Positions 26,640 to 36,310 of a stretch of DNA of 64,000 nucleotides are shown here, piece by piece (the first letter of the stretch is position 1; each line of letters starts with the position of its first letter). The position numbers were made by a program, and so were the translations under genes. The notes below the pieces were generated by a model that was given only the letters and a program-made list of their open reading frames with translations, was not told where the DNA came from and searched no databases. This stretch comes from Shewanella sp. KX20019 (GTDB lineage: Bacteria > Pseudomonadota > Gammaproteobacteria > Enterobacterales > Shewanellaceae), in NCBI RefSeq assembly GCF_016757755.1, contig NZ_CP068437.1, forward strand, positions 124,001-188,000, read 5' to 3'.

Positions 26640-27945
26640 GCCATACCAAAGTAGTGCCTGGCGCATTACGATTATTTTCTCGGCATTGGTGACGGTGATT
26701 ATCGGCACCTTGCTTTTAGGTATGTATCGTCAGTTGATTAATGAGCAAGAGTATCAGCTCGATCAACATCTAGATGCCGAGAAAACCCGCTACCAACAGA
26801 TGGCACTCACGCTTGATAGGCGCAGCTTTGCCACTCAAGTCCGCAGCGCCGATCCTAAAGTCGCCTTAATCGTATGGCGTAACTCCTTCGATCTTATCGG
26901 TTCATTGAGCATGATCCCCCAAGATATGCCAATGTTGCCCGATAAACGGGAGTTTCCGGTCTTTACCGGTGGACCCGATAAGTTGCACATTCTTACCGGC
27001 GGCATGGTAATGACGCGTTATGGCCCTGTATTGATTGCCACTCGAGTGGATCAATTGGGCACGCTCATCGACAAATTTACCAACGCGGCGATTACCGCTT
27101 TAATGTTAACGGTTGTATTAACACTAGCGCTGGGTTACCTGTTTTCTAAGGCTATTTTACGCCGCCTAGTGCAATATAATCGGCTGAGTGAGCAGATTGA
27201 ACAAGGGCAATATTCGACTCGATTACCCGTCAGTTGGCGGCAAGATGAGTTCGATATGCTGGCACAACAATTTAATCGGGTGTTGGACACCTTAGAGAAG
27301 AATCTTGCCGCTGTTCGCGGTGTAACAGACAACATCGCCCATGACCTACGTACGCCGCTATCTCATTTGCGGATTGGCTTAGAGCAGTTGCCGGATAAGC
27401 CTGAAGAGGAGTTGGCCGAGAGTTGCGCCATCATCACTGAAGAGCTTGATCACTGCTTGGCTACATTCGACGCCATGCTGTCGTTAACGCGTATTGAAGA
27501 GGGTCAGCAAACATTAGAGTTACAGTCGCTAAGCTTACAAACCATTAGCCGAGACCTATTCGAGATGGCAGAGGCTATGGCTGAATATAATGGCCAATCA
27601 CTTAGATTAATGACCGGTGAAGAGTTTAATGTTAGTGGTGATAAATATCTGCTCTTCCAAGCACTGTTTAATTTGGTCGACAATGCGATTAAATACTCAG
27701 GTGAAGGTGCAAATATCATTATCTCGCAAAACCGCAATGTTATTTCTATTCAAGATAATGGCCCAGGGATCCCCGCGGGCTCGCGTGATAAAGTGTTTGA
27801 GCGTTTAGTTCGCTTAGATCCAAGCAGGCACCACAAAGGCACCGGTTTAGGTTTATCTATGGTTAAGGCGATTCTGTCGCGCCATAATGCTAAAATCGCC
27901 TTAATGGATAACCAACCTGGGCTTAAAGTACAGATTACTTTTTGA
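26593..27945 (+). CDS. Sensor histidine kinase, partner of the OmpR-type regulator
   Basis: A membrane kinase of up to 450 residues. Two transmembrane helices (about 25-45 and 160-185) flank a periplasmic sensor. A HAMP domain follows, then the H-box with the phosphorylated His in DNIAHDLRTPLSHLR, and the ATPase domain (NLVDNAIKYSG, DNGPGIP, GTGLGLSMVKAI). The only early standard starts are TTG at 26593, inside the regulator gene, or an unusual ATT near 26635 overlapping the regulator stop, so the true start is uncertain. The overlap implies coupled translation. Confidence 0.88.
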   Translation: MRLSEGLVIAYAKGIKPYQSSAWRITIIFSALVTVIIGTLLLGMYRQLINEQEYQLDQHLDAEKTRYQQMALTLDRRSFATQVRSADPKVALIVWRNSFDLIGSLSMIPQDMPMLPDKREFPVFTGGPDKLHILTGGMVMTRYGPVLIATRVDQLGTLIDKFTNAAITALMLTVVLTLALGYLFSKAILRRLVQYNRLSEQIEQGQYSTRLPVSWRQDEFDMLAQQFNRVLDTLEKNLAAVRGVTDNIAHDLRTPLSHLRIGLEQLPDKPEEELAESCAIITEELDHCLATFDAMLSLTRIEEGQQTLELQSLSLQTISRDLFEMAEAMAEYNGQSLRLMTGEEFNVSGDKYLLFQALFNLVDNAIKYSGEGANIIISQNRNVISIQDNGPGIPAGSRDKVFERLVRLDPSRHHKGTGLGLSMVKAILSRHNAKIALMDNQPGLKVQITF

Positions 27946-28001
27946 TACCCGTTCATCTTGGTTGTTAAACCGATTCTATCTGTTTGTGGAATATTCTCCT
28001 T

Positions 28002-28676
28002 ATGTACCAAGTTATTGCTGACGAAGCCGATTTTATTATTATCAATAAATCGGCCAACGTCCATTTCCACAGCCAAGATGGCTCAGCTGGCGTAGTTGCT
28101 CAGGCGGAGTTAGATCTGGGTATAAAACTGTACTCAGTCCATCGTTTAGACACATTGACCTCAGGTTTACTCATTCTAGCCAAGTCATCGGCCACAGCAG
28201 CTGAATTTACCCGTCAATTTAGCGATCACAAAATTCAGAAGTACTACTTGGCACTGGCCCAAGGTAAACCCAAAAAGAAGCAAGGTTGGGTTATTGGTGA
28301 TATGGCCAAATCACGTCGCAGTATGCACAAGTTACTGCGCACCACAGTTAACCCTGCAGTTACTCAATTCTTTTCGCATTCAATAGCAGATGGTTTACGC
28401 CTCTACTTACTCAAACCCTTAAGCGGCAAAACTCACCAGCTGAGAGTGGCATTGGCCAGTATTGGCGTGCCAATTTTAGGTGATGCTCTCTATGGTGGCG
28501 CCGCGTCAGATAGAGGCTATTTGCACGCTTATAGCTTGAATTTCAATTACAAAAACCAAGCCTACCAGTTCAGTGCACCTCCACAATCAGGGGCGGCCTT
28601 TGAGCATGATGAGATTGCGAAACAGCTAGAAATTTGGCAGCAGCCCGATAGTTTGAATTGGCCTAAAGCAAAGTAA
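28002..28676 (+). CDS. RluA-family RNA pseudouridine synthase
   Basis: A 224-residue enzyme that should change uridine to pseudouridine in RNA. The catalytic motif is HRLDTLTSGLLILAKS, with the active Asp. Later family motifs are KYYLALAQGKPKKKQG, LKPLSGKTHQLRVALASIGVPILGDALYGG. There is no N-terminal S4 domain, so it belongs to the short RluA/RluE-like subgroup; the target RNA is not known. ATG 28002 is preferred to an in-frame TTG at 27984. Confidence 0.9.
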   Translation: MYQVIADEADFIIINKSANVHFHSQDGSAGVVAQAELDLGIKLYSVHRLDTLTSGLLILAKSSATAAEFTRQFSDHKIQKYYLALAQGKPKKKQGWVIGDMAKSRRSMHKLLRTTVNPAVTQFFSHSIADGLRLYLLKPLSGKTHQLRVALASIGVPILGDALYGGAASDRGYLHAYSLNFNYKNQAYQFSAPPQSGAAFEHDEIAKQLEIWQQPDSLNWPKAK

Positions 28677-28833
28677 AGTTAGGGTGTTTTAGCGGTGAAT
28701 ATCGAATCATGCCGGCGCTTAAGGAATATCTAAGCTTTAGCATTCACAATTTAGCTGATAACGAGTACGATAGTGGCCGTAAAATACAGACATAACAGAC
28801 GAATAATTAACACTAAATCATGAGTAGATAATT

Positions 28834-29316
28834 GTGCATAAACGAGCCATATACCCAGGAACATTTGATCCCGTTACCAATGGTCACGCAGATCTTATTG
28901 AGCGTGCTGCAAAATTATTTAAGCATGTGGTTATTGGCATTGCTGCTAATCCCTCTAAAAAGCCGCGTTTCACACTTGATGAGCGAGTGGAGTTATTAAA
29001 AACGGTGACCGCGCATTTAGATAACGTTGAAGTGGTCGGTTTTTCAGGCCTGCTGGTGGACTTTGCTAAAGAGCAACAAGCCAGTGTGCTAGTTCGAGGC
29101 TTGCGAGCTGTTTCAGATTTTGAATATGAATTCCAATTGGCGAACATGAATCGCCGCCTTAGCCCCGATCTCGAAAGCGTATTTTTAACCCCAGCAGAAG
29201 AGAACTCCTTTATCTCTTCTACCTTGGTTAAAGAGGTTGCTCATCACGGTGGTGATGTGAGCCAGTTTGTCCACGTCGAAGTTGCTAATGCACTAATTGA
29301 AAAAGAAAAAGGTTAA
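28834..29316 (+). CDS. coaD: Phosphopantetheine adenylyltransferase
   Basis: A 160-residue nucleotidyltransferase that joins ATP and 4'-phosphopantetheine to make dephospho-CoA, the fourth step of coenzyme A synthesis. The N-terminal motif is YPGTFDPVTNGHADLIERA, with the HxGH-like TNGH, and the C-terminal one is EENSFISSTLVKEVAHHGGDVSQFV. It uses a GTG start. It stands 10 bases before the Wzi-like gene. Confidence 0.97.
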   Translation: MHKRAIYPGTFDPVTNGHADLIERAAKLFKHVVIGIAANPSKKPRFTLDERVELLKTVTAHLDNVEVVGFSGLLVDFAKEQQASVLVRGLRAVSDFEYEFQLANMNRRLSPDLESVFLTPAEENSFISSTLVKEVAHHGGDVSQFVHVEVANALIEKEKG

Positions 29317-29326
29317 GCCACAAATC

Positions 29327-30820
29327 ATGAGAAAGCTTGTTTTATCAATCAGTATTAAACTGCTGACATTATGCGCTGTTTGTTATTCGACAATCATTAG
29401 CGCTGCGCCTTGGGTAGATACTGCTGATATCTATCTAAGAGCCGATATTCAGGCATTGGCCGATGCTGGTGTGATCACCGTGCCGGTCAACACTTATCCG
29501 TTGATGTGGTCAGGCATTGGTGCCGATCTGGCTAACGCTGAGCCATCAACTCTTTCGCCGGGCTTGGTCGAAGCGTACGCGCGGGTAAATTTCAATTATC
29601 AAAACGCTGTCGGTAATCGAGGCAATACTCGCATTAAGTTAGCAGCTGCTAGCGATGCGGCACGGTTCCAGCATTTTGGCTCTGATTATAGAGAGCAAGG
29701 CGAGGCGACGGCGTCATACGAGTACCTTGGCGATAGGTTTGCCTATAAGATTTCAACTTCTGCCAATTACGACCCTGCTGATGATAAATCATTGCGCCTT
29801 GATGACTCTTATCTAGCTATGGCCATGGGTAACTGGATGGTGACTCTTGGCGCTGTTGAGCAATGGTGGGGACCAGGATTTGACTCTTCATTGCATAAAT
29901 CCAATAACGCCAGACCTATGCCATCGCTCATGCTTAGCCGCAATAATGCACAAGCATTTGAAACGCCATGGCTATCTTGGATTGGGCCGTGGAATTTCAC
30001 CGCAGGTGTAAGCATGATGGAGGAGGAACGTGCAGTGCCTAATCCGCTGCTGTGGAATTTACGCGGCTCTATACGTCCGTTCCGTCAACTAGAGCTTGGT
30101 GTCTCTTGGACAACGCAGTTCTGTGGTGAAGGCCAAGAGTGCTCCTTTGAAAGTGCGTTTAAATCAATCACCGGCCAAAAAGATTGTCGTAATGAAGGGC
30201 CTGGTGGTTGTACCAATTACGGTAACCAAATAGCGGGTTATGATATCCGCTTCAGCGATACTTGGTATAACGTACCGTTCGGCCTCTATTATGAGAGAAC
30301 TTGCGAAGATTCTAAGGGCTCAATGCCGTGGGATATCGTTGATTGTGGCTCTATGTTTGGTGCCGATACTCGCTTCAACTTCGATGGTCAGCAATATAAG
30401 CTGTTCTTTGAATACACCGACACCATGGTTTTTTGTGGTGAAGATGAAAACGCCTTTAACTGTTTCTATGAGCATTCAACCTACAAAAGTGGTTCACGTT
30501 ATTATGGCCGCGCACTTGGTAGTACCTATGACAGTGATGCCAACGTGTATGTCTTAGGCCTAATTGGTCAGTACGCCAATAGTAAGGGCTTTACCTCTTT
30601 ACTGCGTTACGCACAACTGAATAAAGATGGCGTTAATGCGAATGCAGATTGGACTCCTCAGCCTCCTAAAGAAGATTTGCTGATGCTAGAGCTGAGTTAT
30701 CGAATGCCGATGTGGCAGGGTATGATGAGTGTTGGTGGCACAATATCGCAGTCAGAATTTGAAGAGCAAGAAAATGAAACCGATGCGACAGTATTCGGGA
30801 CTTATGAATACCGTTTCTAA
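29327..30820 (+). CDS. Wzi-like outer-membrane beta-barrel protein
   Basis: A 497-residue secreted protein with a signal peptide ending SAA-PWVDTAD. The N-terminal region (LRADIQALADAGVITVPVNTYPLMW) and the amphipathic beta-strand pattern ending in an aromatic residue (GTYEYRF) match the capsule assembly Wzi family, whose E. coli member binds capsular polysaccharide. The motif LGAVEQWWGPGFDSSL is typical. Several Cys pairs near residues 270-330 are extra. ATG 29327 is chosen; a TTG at 29297 overlaps coaD. No capsule genes adjoin it here. Confidence 0.85.
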   Translation: MRKLVLSISIKLLTLCAVCYSTIISAAPWVDTADIYLRADIQALADAGVITVPVNTYPLMWSGIGADLANAEPSTLSPGLVEAYARVNFNYQNAVGNRGNTRIKLAAASDAARFQHFGSDYREQGEATASYEYLGDRFAYKISTSANYDPADDKSLRLDDSYLAMAMGNWMVTLGAVEQWWGPGFDSSLHKSNNARPMPSLMLSRNNAQAFETPWLSWIGPWNFTAGVSMMEEERAVPNPLLWNLRGSIRPFRQLELGVSWTTQFCGEGQECSFESAFKSITGQKDCRNEGPGGCTNYGNQIAGYDIRFSDTWYNVPFGLYYERTCEDSKGSMPWDIVDCGSMFGADTRFNFDGQQYKLFFEYTDTMVFCGEDENAFNCFYEHSTYKSGSRYYGRALGSTYDSDANVYVLGLIGQYANSKGFTSLLRYAQLNKDGVNANADWTPQPPKEDLLMLELSYRMPMWQGMMSVGGTISQSEFEEQENETDATVFGTYEYRF

Positions 30821-30851
30821 TGTTATATCCGTAGTTGCTTCGCGATAAGCC

Positions 30852-31526
30852 ATGAATATTAAACTAGCCGTTAGGCTGCTTGGACTGTTATTGGTCGTGA
30901 TCTTAGCGGGCGTGGCATTCCAACAAGGTTTCTTTCAGCGCCTAAGTGATAGCCAATGGGTTGCTGACTATGTTGCACAAAATGGCTCACGGGCGATTGC
31001 TGAACTGGTATTGATGGGTGCACTATTCTCCTGTATCGGTGGGCCTAGGCAGGTACTGGCATTTGCTTTTGGTTATGCGCTTGGCGGTGTCAACGGGGCT
31101 ATATTTGCCACCATTTCAGCCCTGCTGGGCTGCATTATTCTATTCTATTTTTCCCGCTTTGTTTTTCGTGAGCAGATTAAACGCCGCTTCGAGCAAAAAT
31201 TAGCCCGGCTTGAAGCGTTAATTATCCACAAAACCTGGCTTAAGGCATTGATGTTCCGTTTACTGCCGTTAGGGAGTAACTACATCACCAATCTTTTAGC
31301 GGGCACGACTTGTGTCAGTCCATGGCAGTTTTTTGTTGGCAGTGGCATCGGTTTTCTACCACAAATGTTCATCTTTAGCTTTGCAGGTGCAGGGGTTAGC
31401 CTGAGCGACGAACATCACCTGCAGTTGAGTGGTGGTTTGTTTGCAGTGGCGCTGTTGATTGGCATATACCTTTACCGCACACGATTAGGCAAAGAGCTTA
31501 ATCAGGCGGTAAAGTCCAAAGGTTGA
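30852..31526 (+). CDS. TVP38/TMEM64-family (VTT) membrane protein
   Basis: A 224-residue inner-membrane protein with about six hydrophobic segments. The VTT/DedA-type region includes AFAFGYALGGVNGAIFATISALLGCIILFY, in parts, and FRLLPLGSNYITNLLAGTTCVSPWQFF. Family members are thought to act in lipid scrambling or membrane homeostasis. It follows the Wzi-like gene by 31 bases and could be co-transcribed. It converges on mutM with only 6 bases between stops. Confidence 0.85.
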   Translation: MNIKLAVRLLGLLLVVILAGVAFQQGFFQRLSDSQWVADYVAQNGSRAIAELVLMGALFSCIGGPRQVLAFAFGYALGGVNGAIFATISALLGCIILFYFSRFVFREQIKRRFEQKLARLEALIIHKTWLKALMFRLLPLGSNYITNLLAGTTCVSPWQFFVGSGIGFLPQMFIFSFAGAGVSLSDEHHLQLSGGLFAVALLIGIYLYRTRLGKELNQAVKSKG

Positions 31527-31532
31527 GTCCAT

Positions 31533-32348
31533 TTAGCGCTGCTGGCAAATGCTGCAAAACACCGTAGCACGTTGACCCAAACGTACTTCACTCAGCAGTT
31601 GGCCACAGTGAGTGCAAGTTTCACCCCCTCGACCATAGACATGCAGTTTTTGGGCGAAGTAGCCCGGCTTGCCATCGGCGTTAGTAAAATCTTTCAAGGT
31701 AGTACCTCCCTGCTCAATCGCTCGCGCAAGGATCTGTTTCACCTCAGCAACGAGAATGGTGATACGCTCAGCATCCACTTTCCCCGCTTCGGCTTGCGGG
31801 TGAACTCCCGCCGCAAATAATGCCTCATTGGCATAAATGTTACCCACACCGACCACGATATGGTTGTCCATCAAGCACAACTTAATGGCTTTTTTCTTAT
31901 GCTTTAACGCATCGACTAAGTACTGTGCGTGAAAGCCAGCCTCTAGTGGCTCAGGCCCGAGTTTCGACAGCAGTGGGTGAGCTTGTTCCGGCAGTTCGCT
32001 CCATAACCAGGCACCAAAACGTCTTGGGTCGTTGTAGCGCAGTATCTTGCCGCTGGCGAGTACCAGGTCGATGTGATCATGTTTTTCGACTGGGCTATTC
32101 GCTGGCAATATACGTAAACTACCCGACATACCTAAATGGACGATAGTCGTGCCAGCAGCTGTATCAATCAGCAGGTATTTAGCACGGCGGCGCACCGCGG
32201 TAATCGTCTGACCAATTATCTGTTTTGCGATCTCGGGTACTGGCCATCGCAGCGATGCGTTGCGTACGATTAGGTCAGTCACAGTGTTATCAATCAAGTA
32301 AGGAGAGACCCCTTGTTTAGTCACTTCTACTTCTGGCAGTTCAGGCAT
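31533..32348 (-). CDS. mutM: Formamidopyrimidine-DNA glycosylase
   Basis: A 271-residue base-excision repair enzyme that removes oxidised purines such as 8-oxoguanine. It begins MPELPEVEV, where Pro2 is the catalytic nucleophile, and ends with a zinc finger (CTHCGQLLSEVRLGQRATVFCSIC). The helix-two-turn-helix GVGNIYANEALFAAG is present. A second gene on the same strand lies 55 bases upstream. Confidence 0.97.
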   Translation of the reverse strand: MPELPEVEVTKQGVSPYLIDNTVTDLIVRNASLRWPVPEIAKQIIGQTITAVRRRAKYLLIDTAAGTTIVHLGMSGSLRILPANSPVEKHDHIDLVLASGKILRYNDPRRFGAWLWSELPEQAHPLLSKLGPEPLEAGFHAQYLVDALKHKKKAIKLCLMDNHIVVGVGNIYANEALFAAGVHPQAEAGKVDAERITILVAEVKQILARAIEQGGTTLKDFTNADGKPGYFAQKLHVYGRGGETCTHCGQLLSEVRLGQRATVFCSICQQR

Positions 32349-32403
32349 TTAGGCTCTCTTCTGTAACGCAGCGAGGTATCAACAGGTAATTATAACAATG
32401 GTA

Positions 32404-32871
32404 TTAATGAGCTCGGGCACGAATGATTGGGCTGAGTTGCTCTCGTAAACTGGCAGGAATTTGATACCAGTTACCCGCGGGAGACTTTAGTAAGCCTTGG
32501 CTGCTAAATAGCACCCAGACTTGTGCCGTGTCATTATCAGTAATTTGAATCACTAGCTCAATGGGCTCACCTGCTGTTTCAGGCCTATCGACGAGGGCCG
32601 AAATATGCACTAGCTCCCACGCATTGGCCCATTCGAGGCAATTGAGGATCTCTTCACTACATTGCCAACCAGATTGGCGCTTCTGCAGCCAATACTCTCC
32701 CAGCTGTAACTGAGACAGTGGCGCTGATTGGTCGAACAGAGCTTGAGTTTGCAGCGGTTTTATATGGCTATTATCCTCAATAACAGTCAGCACTGAGATC
32801 ATAAATATAGAAGCGAGAATGATAATGGTATTCCACTTTCTTCGGGATAATGCCATGGGGATAGAATTCAA
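32404..32871 (-). CDS. Hypothetical single-span membrane protein
   Basis: A 155-residue protein with a basic N-terminus and one hydrophobic segment (TIIILASIFMISVLTVI), then a likely periplasmic part with two cysteines (WQCSEEILNCLEW) that could form a disulfide. No family recognised. Its place directly upstream of mutM in the same direction may only reflect shared transcription. An internal Met at residue 6 is an alternative start. Confidence 0.65.
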   Translation of the reverse strand: MNSIPMALSRRKWNTIIILASIFMISVLTVIEDNSHIKPLQTQALFDQSAPLSQLQLGEYWLQKRQSGWQCSEEILNCLEWANAWELVHISALVDRPETAGEPIELVIQITDNDTAQVWVLFSSQGLLKSPAGNWYQIPASLREQLSPIIRARAH

Positions 32872-32989
32872 AAGGTTACTTAACTATTAAGTGTATCTGC
32901 AAGTTGGGATAACCACAAACTTGGTTGGTTGCAAGCTGGCGCTTGGGCTTTAGGGTTAGACTCTGTCTAACAATAGGTTTTTATCAGGC

Positions 32990-33125
32990 TGCGCCAGACC
33001 AACGTCGTGGCGCTTCGCCCACACCCGAGCCAAGGGGCAAAGCGCTTGCGCCCCTTGGCTATCCCTCAGCGCCCCGGCGAAATTTAAACAGCGAAATTTC
33101 CAACGGGGGAGATTGCTGTCTGTAA
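32990..33125. repeat. Composite interspersed repeat, module A, copy 1
   Basis: This noncoding module includes GTGGCGCTTCGCCCA, a strong hairpin (GCCAAGGGGC paired with GCCCCTTGGC), CTCAGCGCCCC, and GCGAAATTTCCAACGGGGG. Diverged copies recur near 33585, 36128, 38375 and 38840. It always precedes module B. Confidence 0.8.
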
Positions 33126-33194
33126 GTTTGATTCGTTGGACTTGAATCATGATGTTCACTGAAATTAGAAACGCATAATCTCAAGGTTTTTTGA

Positions 33195-33520
33195 TAACTT
33201 AAATGCCGAGAGTTTGCGCTTTTCGAAACCTGTGTAGATGCGGCTGAGGCCGTCGGAAACAGGACCAATTCTGTTCCATACAGAATTTGGCATTTCCTCC
33301 GTCTTTGAGTCAGATGTTTTCGTTGAGCTTACAGGAGCCTTTCTTTTATAAAGAGTTGCGGCGAGCCTAAGTTGCGCCTGCACATAAGGTCGTTCATTCA
33401 CATCTGACCCATAGGGATATGGGAAATGTCGTTCTGATGTCGGGAACATCATCGGCCATGTGATCACGACATTCGGACTTCCTGTCCAGCATCTGCCGCA
33501 GGTCATTGGAACCATAGATG
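33195..33520. repeat. Composite interspersed repeat, module B, copy 1
   Basis: About 325 bases. Marks are GTGTAGATGCGGC, a hairpin (CCAATTCTGT against ACAGAATTTGG), TTTTCGTTGAGC, GAGCCTCAGTTGCG-like sequence, CACATCTGACCCATAGGG, and CATGTGATCACGACATTC. Copies recur near 38025, 38595 and 39070. ORFs across it change between copies, so I treat it as noncoding. Confidence 0.8.
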
Positions 33521-33584
33521 TTGAAAGTTCACTCAGTATTGATTGTTCCCTTAAAACTAAGACCTTGCGGCCTATTTAAGTAGT

Positions 33585-33860
33585 GGTGCTTCGCCCATTC
33601 TTATCATCAAGAGTAGAGCCAAGGGGCAAAGCGCTTGCGCCAGCTTATGATTTCATAAGAGTCAAACCCTCAGCGCCCCTGCGAAATGACAAATGGGGGA
33701 AATCATTGTCTGTAAGTTGGGTAAATGTATTTAAGCCATGATGTTTACTGAGAGATAGCTATTTCTTATTTGGAGGCTGTTAACTCAAATGCTAAGAGTT
33801 TGCGCTTTTATATCCCAGTGTAGATGCGGCAGAGGGCTTCGGTTTTAGAGATGAAAGCGT
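33585..33860. repeat. Composite repeat A+B, copy 2 (diverged)
   Basis: Module A (GTGGTGCTTCGCCCATTC, then GAGCCAAGGGGCAAAGCG and CTCAGCGCCCC) followed by the first part of module B (GAGTTTGCGCTTTT, GTGTAGATGCGGCAGAGG). The B part stops early. Confidence 0.7.
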
Positions 33861-33990
33861 AGCAGGACTGAGAATGTATTTTTTTGCAACAACATAGGTG
33901 ATGTAAATAAAGTGTGAAAAAACATAAATCTTAGCCTATACATAATAGGCGCCCACCTACAGTAGCCATGCTATTTATATGGAGATAAAT

Positions 33991-36024
33991 ATGTTCTCAA
34001 TATTCAGAATATTCATTGTTGTAATATGTATCTTTGCTTTGACTGCTTGTGGAGGTGATGATGGTTCTCCGGTCTGTCCATCTAATGTGCCTTGTGAACT
34101 GCTCGATGATGGTACCGCCACAACTACTGACTCCGAAGTTACTTATACTGTGTCTTTAAGATTAACGGATGCGGCCGGACAGGATATATCTTCAATTACC
34201 TCTGTTTCCCCTGGCCAGTTGATCGCTGCTGTAGAAGGGCTAAGTGAAGCTGTGATTGTCACCTTCAGCAGTACGATAGGTGACTTGCCTATTACTACCG
34301 CGGTAACTGATGCCGATGGAAATGCGACCGTTGTTATCTATTCGGGTACCTCACTTGGAGCTGGAACAATAACTGCGTCTTTGGTTACGGGTGAACAAGA
34401 TACGGCGATTTTTGTGGTTGGTGCTACCAATTTAGAGATGGGTAGTGGTGACCCATTGCAATCTGGTATAGCTGAAGTCAGTACAGATTCGTTGTCTGCT
34501 GGGGGTACAGCGAATGTATCGGTGACTATAGTTGATGAGCAAGGGCTGCCTTTTAAGGAAGCTGTCGATGTTTTCTTTAGTTCTAGTTGCTCCCAACTAT
34601 CTACACCTTTAGCTGAACTCAGCTCCCCTGTCATGTTAATCAATGGGGTTGCAACAACAACATACTTAGCTAAAGGCTGTGTTGGAGATGATATTATTAA
34701 TATTAGTGCAAATGCCGGAGGGATAAATCTATTTGCAACTGGAGCCATCAATGTTCTTACTGCTGAGAAAGGGAGTGTGATATTTGTTTCTGCCACACCG
34801 AGTAATATTGGTATTTTGGGCTCAGGAGGGAGTGAATCCTCAACGGTTATATTTGAAGTGTTAGATACCAATGGCAACCCTGTCAGCAATACAGCAGTCA
34901 GCTTCTCTTTGAATACCGATGTGGGGGGGATCCAGCTTCAGCCCTCTATGGCTACTACTAATGGTTCGGGTATGGTTCAAACTGTTGTGACATCTGGTAC
35001 GGTAGCGACTACGGTTAGAGTTACCGCAATTGTTGAAGGCACTGACCCACTAATTACAAGTCAATCTAGTTCATTAGTCGTTTCTACAGGAATTCCAGAC
35101 CAAGATAGTTTTTCATTATCTGCTGAAATACTAAATCCTGAAGGGTGGAATTATGATGGCGAAAAGGTGACGTTTGTGGCTAGGTTAGCGGATGCGTTTA
35201 ATAACCCTGCACCAAACGGTACAGCAGTTTCCTTCACCACAGAAGGAGGTAACATAGGTGCATCATGTGTGACGGTGAGCGGAGAGTGCAGTGTCACTTG
35301 GGCGAGCCAGAACCCACGCCCACTGAATGGTCGTGCAACTATTACTGCAACAGCGATAGGAGAGGAGTCGTTCCCAGATTCTAATGGTAATGGCCGTTTT
35401 GATGCCGATGAATTTGCATTATTTAGTGGGAATGGAATCGATGGTCAACCATATGATATGGATGAAGCCTTTAACGATTACAACGAAAACCAGCTATACG
35501 ATAAGAGTGCCTTGGAAGAGTTAATTGACTTTGATAACGATGGTTCGTTTACGCTACGAGATGGTTTATATAATGGAGTGTTGTGTAGTGACCCTGTACA
35601 CAATGGGTGTGCTGATGGTGTTTCTAATTCTAAGTCGATCAATATTCGTAGTAGCCTAGTGCTTATCATGTCAGGTAGTACAGCATATGGTTCAAATCTG
35701 ATTGTGACAGATAGTAGTGCTGATAATGGTAATGAAACTTTAGATTTATTTGGCATTGAGGCGGGTCAAGTTTCGCTGACTATCATGGATGTCAATGGAC
35801 AACAGATGCCAGCGGGTAGCAAAGTAAATATGACTGCAACAGCGGGATCCGTTGTAAGTAAGAGCAGCTATGTTTGGCCTTCGTCAAATATCACCGGTGG
35901 CCTAAGTTTTGGCATTATCGTTAAGGGTGAAGACGAGCCTAACTCTGGAGTGTTGTTGATTGAAGTTCAGACGCCAAATGGAGTCGACACTTTAGTAGCA
36001 ACGATACCGATCGTGATTCACTAG
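33991..36024 (+). CDS. Ig-like-domain surface lipoprotein
   Basis: A 677-residue lipoprotein with lipobox ALTACGG. It carries about three to four bacterial Ig-like (Big_1-type) domains: the repeated pattern is a Ser-rich strand, TVTDADGNATVVIYSG- or NGSGMVQTVVTSG-like turns, and ITVRVTA. Around residues 460-530 it has Asp-rich turns (DSNGNGRFDADE, IDFDNDGSFTLRDG) like calcium-binding loops. Five cysteines follow the lipobox. The start is ATG 33991 after a GGAG site, with an in-frame ATG at 33979. It lies in the repeat-rich island, so it may be accessory. A role in adhesion or surface display is inferred. Confidence 0.8.
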   Translation: MFSIFRIFIVVICIFALTACGGDDGSPVCPSNVPCELLDDGTATTTDSEVTYTVSLRLTDAAGQDISSITSVSPGQLIAAVEGLSEAVIVTFSSTIGDLPITTAVTDADGNATVVIYSGTSLGAGTITASLVTGEQDTAIFVVGATNLEMGSGDPLQSGIAEVSTDSLSAGGTANVSVTIVDEQGLPFKEAVDVFFSSSCSQLSTPLAELSSPVMLINGVATTTYLAKGCVGDDIINISANAGGINLFATGAINVLTAEKGSVIFVSATPSNIGILGSGGSESSTVIFEVLDTNGNPVSNTAVSFSLNTDVGGIQLQPSMATTNGSGMVQTVVTSGTVATTVRVTAIVEGTDPLITSQSSSLVVSTGIPDQDSFSLSAEILNPEGWNYDGEKVTFVARLADAFNNPAPNGTAVSFTTEGGNIGASCVTVSGECSVTWASQNPRPLNGRATITATAIGEESFPDSNGNGRFDADEFALFSGNGIDGQPYDMDEAFNDYNENQLYDKSALEELIDFDNDGSFTLRDGLYNGVLCSDPVHNGCADGVSNSKSINIRSSLVLIMSGSTAYGSNLIVTDSSADNGNETLDLFGIEAGQVSLTIMDVNGQQMPAGSKVNMTATAGSVVSKSSYVWPSSNITGGLSFGIIVKGEDEPNSGVLLIEVQTPNGVDTLVATIPIVIH

Positions 36025-36043
36025 AGATAGATGAGTAATCAAT

Positions 36044-36066
36044 AAGGCACATTAGTGCCTTTTTTA
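36044..36066 (+). terminator. Rho-independent terminator after the Ig-like lipoprotein
   Basis: AAGGCAC, ATTA loop, GTGCCTT, then a T-run. Confidence 0.88.
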
Positions 36067-36114
36067 TTGGGTCACGATTTTTGAATAGTGCTAGCTGTGG
36101 AACCCATTCGATTC

Positions 36115-36300
36115 AAGAAAAAATCAAAGTCATGGCGCTTCGGCCCTTAATGTTATAAAGAGTCGAGCCAAGGGGAAATGAGTTTGCGTGTTCTGCTGGC
36201 TATGCAGAGTGGTGACTTTTGTAGTTTTAAATTAAGAACACAAATGCTAGATGGTTAGTGTTTTGTTGAATTTACATGGACCCTTTCTTTTCTACCCGAA
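36115..36300. repeat. Composite repeat A+B, eroded copy beside the IS element
   Basis: Traces of module A (CATGGCGCTTCGGCCC, GAGCCAAGGGGAAA) and of module B (TTTTGTTGAATTTACA, then GACCCTTTCTTTTCTA). It ends about 10 bases before the left end of the IS30 element. Confidence 0.6.
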
Positions 36301-36310
36301 TTCAAGATCT

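Noticed and set aside
33165..33515. ORF of 116 codons on the minus strand within the repeat
   Set aside because: It covers module B; other copies of the module break or shift the frame, and the sequence has no domain or ribosome site.
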